A DNA stretch of 8,885 nt from Bacillota bacterium (GTDB taxonomy: Bacteria; Bacillota; Clostridia; Christensenellales; Aristaeellaceae): NCBI GenBank assembly GCA_023402355.1, contig JAEXCG010000191.1, positions 1-8,885 of the forward strand, given 5' to 3'. Positions 5,822-8,885 of this stretch are shown one piece after another. Under the pieces are notes generated by a model. It saw only the letters and a list, made by a program, of their open reading frames with translations. It ran no database searches and was not told where the DNA came from. Made by a program: the position numbers and the translations under genes. Numbering within the stretch: the first letter of the stretch is position 1; every line of letters starts with the position of its first letter.

Positions 5822-6124
5822 ACATGAAGAGTGCAAGAAAAATGAAAGATGCGTGTCGAAACCTGCATTTGTGTCTCGAAAATAAATTCCTGCATTCCGA
5901 TGAAACATGATAAACTCCGAATGATAAATGACCTTGCCGCGCGGCGTGTAAGGCCCGTCGATGGTCCGGCGGCGGGCAGCGAAAGAACTATCCGGGTCAT
6001 AGCGGGAGAAAATGGCGCGGGCGGAGCGCCGCCGTAAATGAAGGAGCGCAGAAGGATTTTTCGCTTCGGACGGCGAAGGTATCACACCGCGCAATACCCA
6101 GAGTGAAAGAAGGTTGGAAAAGCG

Positions 6125-6352
6125 ATGCGGTGCGGATGCCCGGAATGCGGCGCGTACATGGTGCATGCCGATGGAGCCCACGTGGGCTGCGTATGCCCGG
6201 ATTGCAAATACCGCTGCACGGCTTGCCTGGGGACGAACAGCGTCCTGAGCCGTGAAGCGCTGCGGCATTTGAAGGAGAATCCGGAGCTTGCCAGACAGGT
6301 GATGGACAACATTTTGAGCGAAGACGCTTCTCAGGACGACACGGAGGCGTGA
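6125..6352 (+). CDS. Small cysteine-rich zinc-ribbon-like protein of unknown function
   Basis: A 75-aa protein with eight cysteines in its first 34 residues: C3, C5-P-E-C8, C22, C24-P-D-C27 and C31-T-A-C34. The paired CPxC knuckles 19 residues apart are the classic zinc-ribbon pattern; the third CxxC pair could complete a second metal site or a rubredoxin-like knuckle. Residues about 40-65 (SREALRHLKENPELARQVMDN) look helical, and the C-terminus is acidic (SEDASQDDTEA). I do not know a named family for this exact layout; such proteins can bind nucleic acid or a protein partner. The start at 6125 is preceded by AGAAGG at a rather long spacing (about 11 nt) and a closer GGA. It stands alone, ends in a hairpin terminator shared with the convergent MATE gene, and its promoter is not evident. 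Confidence 0.7.
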   Translation: MRCGCPECGAYMVHADGAHVGCVCPDCKYRCTACLGTNSVLSREALRHLKENPELARQVMDNILSEDASQDDTEA

Positions 6353-6354
6353 AC

Positions 6355-6384
6355 AAAGCGGCCGAAGTTTCCTCCGGCCGCTTT
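6355..6384. terminator. Bidirectional terminator-like hairpin between the zinc-ribbon and MATE genes
   Basis: AAAGCGGCCG (6355-6364) and CGGCCGCTTT (6375-6384) form a perfect 10-bp stem with a 10-nt loop. It starts 2 bp after the plus-strand stop and lies 24 bp beyond the minus-strand stop. Only three T follow the stem on each strand, so it is a weak or bidirectional terminator. Confidence 0.7.
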
Positions 6385-6408
6385 GACGTATCCCCTTGAG
6401 CCTATTCC

Positions 6409-7740
6409 TCAGAATTGCATCTTTTTTCTGGCGCGGTAATAGCTGACGCAGAGCAGCAGCCCCGCCCCGACCCACCCGGCGGGCTCCGCGAAGTACACAC
6501 CCCAGGCCCCAAACCAACGGGGCAGGAGGTAGACCGCCGCGATGCGCAGCAGCAGCTCGGTAAAACCCGAGAGCATCGGCACGAAGGGCTGGCCGATACC
6601 CTGCAGCGCGGAACGGTAGACGTAGAGCAGGTAGAGCGCGGGCAGACACAGCGCGATGGCGCACAGGTTCGCGTAGCCGACGTCGATCGCCCGCGCGGCC
6701 TCCTCGCCCGGCGCGACGAGCAGGCCCAGGAGCGGACGGCCCAGCACGACGATGAGCAGCGCCATGGCGATCGCGCATACGAGCGCGATGCGGACGCAGA
6801 TACGCACGCCCGTGCGGATGCGCGCCCCCTCCCCAGCGCCGAAGTTTTGACCGACGAATGTCGCGAGCGCACCCTCCAGCGCGCCGCCTGCCATCTCCAT
6901 CAGCCCGAAGTAGCGGCGTGCGGCCGTCGTGCCCGCGACGAACAGCACGCCGTAGCCGTTGATGACCGACTGTACGATGAGTCCGCCGACCGATATGACC
7001 GCGTCGCGGAAGGCAAGGGGCGCGCCCAGCCGGAGCAGCTCGCGCAGCGTCCCGGCTTCGGGCCTGAAATCCCCCCGGACAGGCAGCAGATCGGGATAGG
7101 CGCGCAGCTTCCATAGGCAGTAGGAAAAGGCGAAGAACTGCGCGAGCACCGTCGCCAGTGCCGCCCCGCCGATGCCCCAATGCAGCGCCGCGACGAAGAG
7201 CAGGTCCAGCACGATGTTGAGGACGCTGGAGAGGATGACCGCGACGAGCGGCGTGCGGCCGTCGCCGATGGCGCGCAGCAGCGACGCCGCGGCATTATAT
7301 AGGAAGGTAATCACGAGCCCGCCCAGCGTCCAGCGCAGATAGACGAGTGCGCCGGAGAGTAGCGTTTCGGGCGTGCGAACGAGGAGCAGCACCGGGCGCA
7401 CGGTGAATTGAAACAGCGCCGTCAGCGCCGCGCCGAGCGTTAAGGCGAGCAGAAGCGCCATGGAGACGGCCTGCCTGAGCCCTGTCTTCGCGCCGAAGCG
7501 CTGGGCGAATAGCACGCCGAAACCCTGCGACAGGCCGAGCACCACGCTGAACGACAGCCAGCCGAAAAAGCTGGCCGCGCCCACGGCGGCGAACGCGTCC
7601 ACGCCGAGCAGGCGGCCGACGACCGCGCTGTCTACAAGGCTGTAAAGCTGCTGGAAGATCGTGCCCAGCATGAGCGGCAGCGCGAACGTGACGATCAGCC
7701 GCAGGGGGCGCCCGCGGGTCATGTCCATGCTCTTGGCCAT
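6409..7740 (-). CDS. MATE-family multidrug/metabolite efflux transporter
   Basis: A 443-aa, 12-segment membrane protein of the MATE family, which exports cationic drugs or metabolites in exchange for Na+ or H+. The first MatE repeat spans about residues 15-175 and the second about 235-395. Family features visible are the LPLMLGTIFQQLYSLVDSAV first helix with VGRLLGVDAFAAVG (41-54), the cytoplasmic loop RAIGDGRTPL (156-165), GQNFGAGEGARIRTGVRI (297-314) in the second half, and YRSALQGIGQPFVPMLSGFTE (375-395) with its conserved G-G-P pattern. The length is normal and no frameshift is seen. The ATG at 7740 follows GGAGGG (7753-7748, minus) by 7 nt. It has its own promoter (7850-7822) and a structured leader, and lies downstream of the CmpB-family gene on the same strand. 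Substrate is unknown. Confidence 0.9.
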   Translation of the reverse strand: MAKSMDMTRGRPLRLIVTFALPLMLGTIFQQLYSLVDSAVVGRLLGVDAFAAVGAASFFGWLSFSVVLGLSQGFGVLFAQRFGAKTGLRQAVSMALLLALTLGAALTALFQFTVRPVLLLVRTPETLLSGALVYLRWTLGGLVITFLYNAAASLLRAIGDGRTPLVAVILSSVLNIVLDLLFVAALHWGIGGAALATVLAQFFAFSYCLWKLRAYPDLLPVRGDFRPEAGTLRELLRLGAPLAFRDAVISVGGLIVQSVINGYGVLFVAGTTAARRYFGLMEMAGGALEGALATFVGQNFGAGEGARIRTGVRICVRIALVCAIAMALLIVVLGRPLLGLLVAPGEEAARAIDVGYANLCAIALCLPALYLLYVYRSALQGIGQPFVPMLSGFTELLLRIAAVYLLPRWFGAWGVYFAEPAGWVGAGLLLCVSYYRARKKMQF

Positions 7741-7747
7741 GGCTCAT

Positions 7748-7810
7748 CCCTCCAAAGATGCCGTTCCTGAAAGAAAGATGCCAGGTGCGATAGGCAGGTC
7801 TGGCATCTTT
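7748..7810 (-). promoter_or_regulatory. Structured 5' leader of the MATE gene with mutually exclusive hairpins
   Basis: On the minus-strand RNA, AAAGATGCCAG (7810-7800) heads the transcript. It can pair over 11 bp with CTGGCATCTTT (7784-7774), or over 9 bp with a second GGCATCTTT (7762-7754). The second partner directly abuts the ribosome binding site GGAGGG (7753-7748). The first hairpin is followed by CTTTC, so it might also act as an imperfect terminator for the upstream gene or as an attenuator. Confidence 0.55.
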
Positions 7811-7821
7811 TTCTATATGCT

Positions 7822-7850
7822 ATTGTACGCCGTGCACGGGCGTTTGTAAA
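7822..7850 (-). promoter_or_regulatory. Promoter of the MATE gene
   Basis: On the minus strand TTTACA (7850-7845) and TACAAT (7827-7822) are separated by 17 bp; each matches 5 of 6 consensus bases. The -35 box begins 5 bp after the stop codon of the upstream CmpB-family gene. Transcription would start near 7815, just before the hairpin leader. Confidence 0.7.
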
Positions 7851-7855
7851 GGGAA

Positions 7856-8539
7856 TCAGACCGCTTTGGCGGTAGGAAAGAAGCGGCTTAGATAAGCGTC
7901 GGTGTAATGCGTGTCGAGGTAGCGCTCAAAGGCGCTGGCGGGCGCGTAGCCTGCCCGTCGGTCGCTCTGGCGTGCGACGGCCGTCGCGGTGATAAAGAGG
8001 TTGTAGGCCATAAACGCACAGAGCAGACAGGTCAGCATCCGGCCGGTGGAGCGGGGCATGCGCTCGATCATCGCGGAAAGGCGCGGATACAGCACGCGAA
8101 TCCACACGAGGCCCAACGCTCCCCAGAGCAACATGAACCAGATGTTCGTGCGTCCGCCGATGTTGAGCGGCGAGTTGGAGTAGTCCCAGGAGGTGGTTCC
8201 GAAGAATATCTCCTGAAAGAGGCTGCACAGGTATTCGAACGCGCCGCCGATGAGCCCGCCGGCGACAAAGATGGCTCCATTATGGCGAAGACGATGCAAG
8301 AAGAGCGTGAGCAGCACGCACCCCGCGCCGTAGATCGGGATGAGCGGGCCGTACAGGACGCCGACGTGCAGCTCCGGATGCTCGTGTACGAGAAGGCACC
8401 AGACCGTCTCCAGTATAAAACCGGCAAAGCTGCCGATCATGAAGACCCAAAACAGCTTGGAAAAGCAAACGCCGGCGGCAAAACCTGCGACCTGCTGCGC
8501 GTCGCGCGGGCGGGTAGATTCTCTCAAGGCGATGTTCAT
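7856..8539 (-). CDS. CmpB-family (putative ABC transporter type IV) membrane protein
   Basis: A 227-aa membrane protein resembling the ABC_trans_CmpB family (PF06541), found mostly in Firmicutes and named as a putative ABC permease although its role is not proven. Signature stretches are GSFAGFILETVWCLL (residues 36-50), VLYGPLIPIYGAGC (61-74), GGLIGGAFEYLCSLFQEIFF (94-113), and SWDYSNSPLNIGGR (117-130), followed by a helix with IWFMLLWGALGLVWI. Five to six membrane segments are visible, and a hydrophilic C-terminus (about 190-227) follows the last. The ATG at 8539 was chosen because AGGAGG (8551-8546, minus) precedes it by 6 nt and the family similarity begins soon after; an ATG 57 nt upstream in the same frame has no such site. 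No ATPase partner is adjacent. It is followed on the same strand by the MATE gene with its own promoter. Confidence 0.85.
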   Translation of the reverse strand: MNIALRESTRPRDAQQVAGFAAGVCFSKLFWVFMIGSFAGFILETVWCLLVHEHPELHVGVLYGPLIPIYGAGCVLLTLFLHRLRHNGAIFVAGGLIGGAFEYLCSLFQEIFFGTTSWDYSNSPLNIGGRTNIWFMLLWGALGLVWIRVLYPRLSAMIERMPRSTGRMLTCLLCAFMAYNLFITATAVARQSDRRAGYAPASAFERYLDTHYTDAYLSRFFPTAKAV

Positions 8540-8717
8540 AGGCGACCTCCTCATTTCATTCCACCTTGCACGCAGTGGATAGGAACAGTCTATCAAACGG
8601 AACGATTCGTGCGAAGGGTTAAGCGCGAAAAACCGCGTTTATCGCTTTCATTCGACATCCCTCGCGTCCATAACCGCAGTATACGCCCTGGACAAGCCGC
8701 GCATCAAGGAGCGGAAG

Positions 8718-8798
8718 ATGAGCGTTTCCTTAGAGTTTGATGAGGAAGCCGCATTGTACAGGGCAACAGCATTTGAAAAAGCGGAAAAGAAGATATAA
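8718..8798 (+). CDS. Short ORF, possibly the start of a gene cut by an insertion sequence
   Basis: 26 codons beginning MSVSLEFDEEAALY and ending FEKAEKKI, TAA at 8796-8798. AAGGAG (8706-8711) sits 6 nt before the ATG, a good ribosome binding site. The same frame is open upstream to at least 8610 (ending ALDKPRIKERK before the ATG), so it could also be the tail of a longer broken ORF. The last 13 codons may be contributed by the incoming IS, whose end could begin at CAGGG (8759). No family is recognised. Confidence 0.35.
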   Translation: MSVSLEFDEEAALYRATAFEKAEKKI

Positions 8799-8801
8799 AA
8801 T
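8773..8801 (+). promoter_or_regulatory. Candidate promoter for the transposase
   Basis: TTGAAA (8773-8778) and TAAAAT (8796-8801) are 17 bp apart, both close to consensus. The predicted start falls at about the ATG at 8808, which would make the transcript leaderless or nearly so. Confidence 0.4.
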
Positions 8802-8807
8802 AGGGAC

Positions 8808-8885
8808 ATGGATATAAAAAGATTACAAAGTGAGCTGGCGAAGCTAGAAGACCCACGGCGGACAAAATGTGGACATATCCGGCAC
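8808..8885 (+). CDS. Probable ISAs1-family (H-repeat-like) transposase, N-terminus only
   Basis: 26 codons from ATG 8808 to the window edge, reading MDIKRLQSELAKLEDPRRTK and then CGHIRH, with no stop. The pattern of a short helix, then D-P-R-R and a basic R-H a few residues on, is that of the N-terminal domain associated with ISAs1/H-repeat transposases (PF13808 type), where 'HxLxDIL' would be expected next but is beyond the edge. A TAA in the same frame at 8796-8798 rules out an earlier start. The ribosome binding site is poor (AGGG only 2 nt before the ATG). The catalytic DDE domain is not visible, so neither integrity nor activity can be judged. Confidence 0.55.
   Translation, partial: MDIKRLQSELAKLEDPRRTKCGHIRH

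Larger units (their letters stand above)
5646..6124. other. About 480 bp non-coding, repeat-bearing divergent intergenic region
   Basis: No convincing gene is seen. The first 300 bp are clearly less GC-rich than the neighbours. It contains the inverted repeats at 5734-5775 and 5804-5821, two copies of CGGGTGCG (5711-5718, 5800-5807) each followed by a similar A-rich stretch and AACATG, and CTGCAT motifs at 5768, 5863 and 5890 plus one inverted in the first hairpin. From about 5940 it becomes GC-rich with short palindromes, such as GCCGCGCGGC and GCCCG...CGGGC. Two tiny overlapping arginine-rich ORFs (6012-6041 and 6038-6106) precede the zinc-ribbon gene and are probably chance. No clear promoter for that gene was found. 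Confidence 0.6.
8759..8885 (+). mobile_element. Left end of a probable ISAs1-family insertion sequence (partial)
   Basis: The element is inferred from the transposase start at 8808. CAGGGCAACAGC at 8759-8770 is a candidate terminal repeat because ISAs1-family ends commonly begin CAGGG, but the other end is outside the window, so this boundary is a guess. Confidence 0.4.

Noticed and set aside
5665..6000. Minus-strand 111-codon ORF in the gap between the small ORF and the zinc-ribbon gene
   Set aside because: No ribosome binding site, no family resemblance, and it spans the inverted repeats; codon use is unlike the neighbours.
5618..7180. Minus-strand open frame of 520 codons running from the MATE gene into the intergenic region
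   Set aside because: Its first part is the MATE coding region read out of frame, and the rest covers repeats, the antisense of the zinc-ribbon gene and the terminator hairpin. No recognisable domain and no start signal.
7907..8740. Plus-strand open frame of 277 codons opposite the CmpB-family gene
   Set aside because: It is antisense to a membrane protein with clear family motifs and has shadow-type composition with no ribosome binding site.

Overview
The window is GC-rich bacterial DNA with strong AGGAGG-type ribosome binding sites, consensus sigma-70/SigA-type promoters and a CmpB-family membrane protein, a family common in Firmicutes. A GC-rich member of the Clostridia (gut Christensenellales or Oscillospirales type) fits best. 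This placement is inference from gene content and style, not from a marker gene.

Layout. (1) Positions 1-4486 are an ordinary plus-strand metabolic and transport block: the C-terminal part of a LysR-type regulator, a full-length YbhJ-like aconitase-superfamily hydratase with its own promoter and terminator, then a two-gene unit made of an EamA/DMT exporter and a small P-loop kinase-like protein. (2) Positions 4504-5379 hold an internally deleted, decayed IS3-family element of 821 bp with both ends. It sits in the centre of an imperfect palindrome that, once rejoined, looks like a bidirectional terminator between the kinase gene and a convergent small gene. (3) Positions 5389-5645 hold that small gene, a 43-codon minus-strand ORF with a good promoter and ribosome binding site, unrecognised. 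(4) About 480 bp of repeat-bearing non-coding DNA follows, then a 75-aa cysteine-rich zinc-ribbon protein. (5) Positions 6409-8539 carry two minus-strand membrane proteins, a MATE-family exporter and a CmpB-family protein. The MATE gene has its own promoter and a leader RNA able to form two mutually exclusive hairpins, one abutting the ribosome binding site. (6) The right edge contains a short ORF and the first codons of a probable ISAs1-family transposase that runs off the window.

How the genes work together. The LysR protein is a plausible regulator of the hydratase next to it, as LysR genes often sit beside the genes they control. EamA plus kinase are probably co-transcribed (13-bp gap). 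The remaining genes look like single transcription units. No RNA genes, CRISPR arrays, phage modules or complete defence system were seen. The most notable material is the unrecognised small ORF, the IS in the rejoined palindrome, and the MATE leader.
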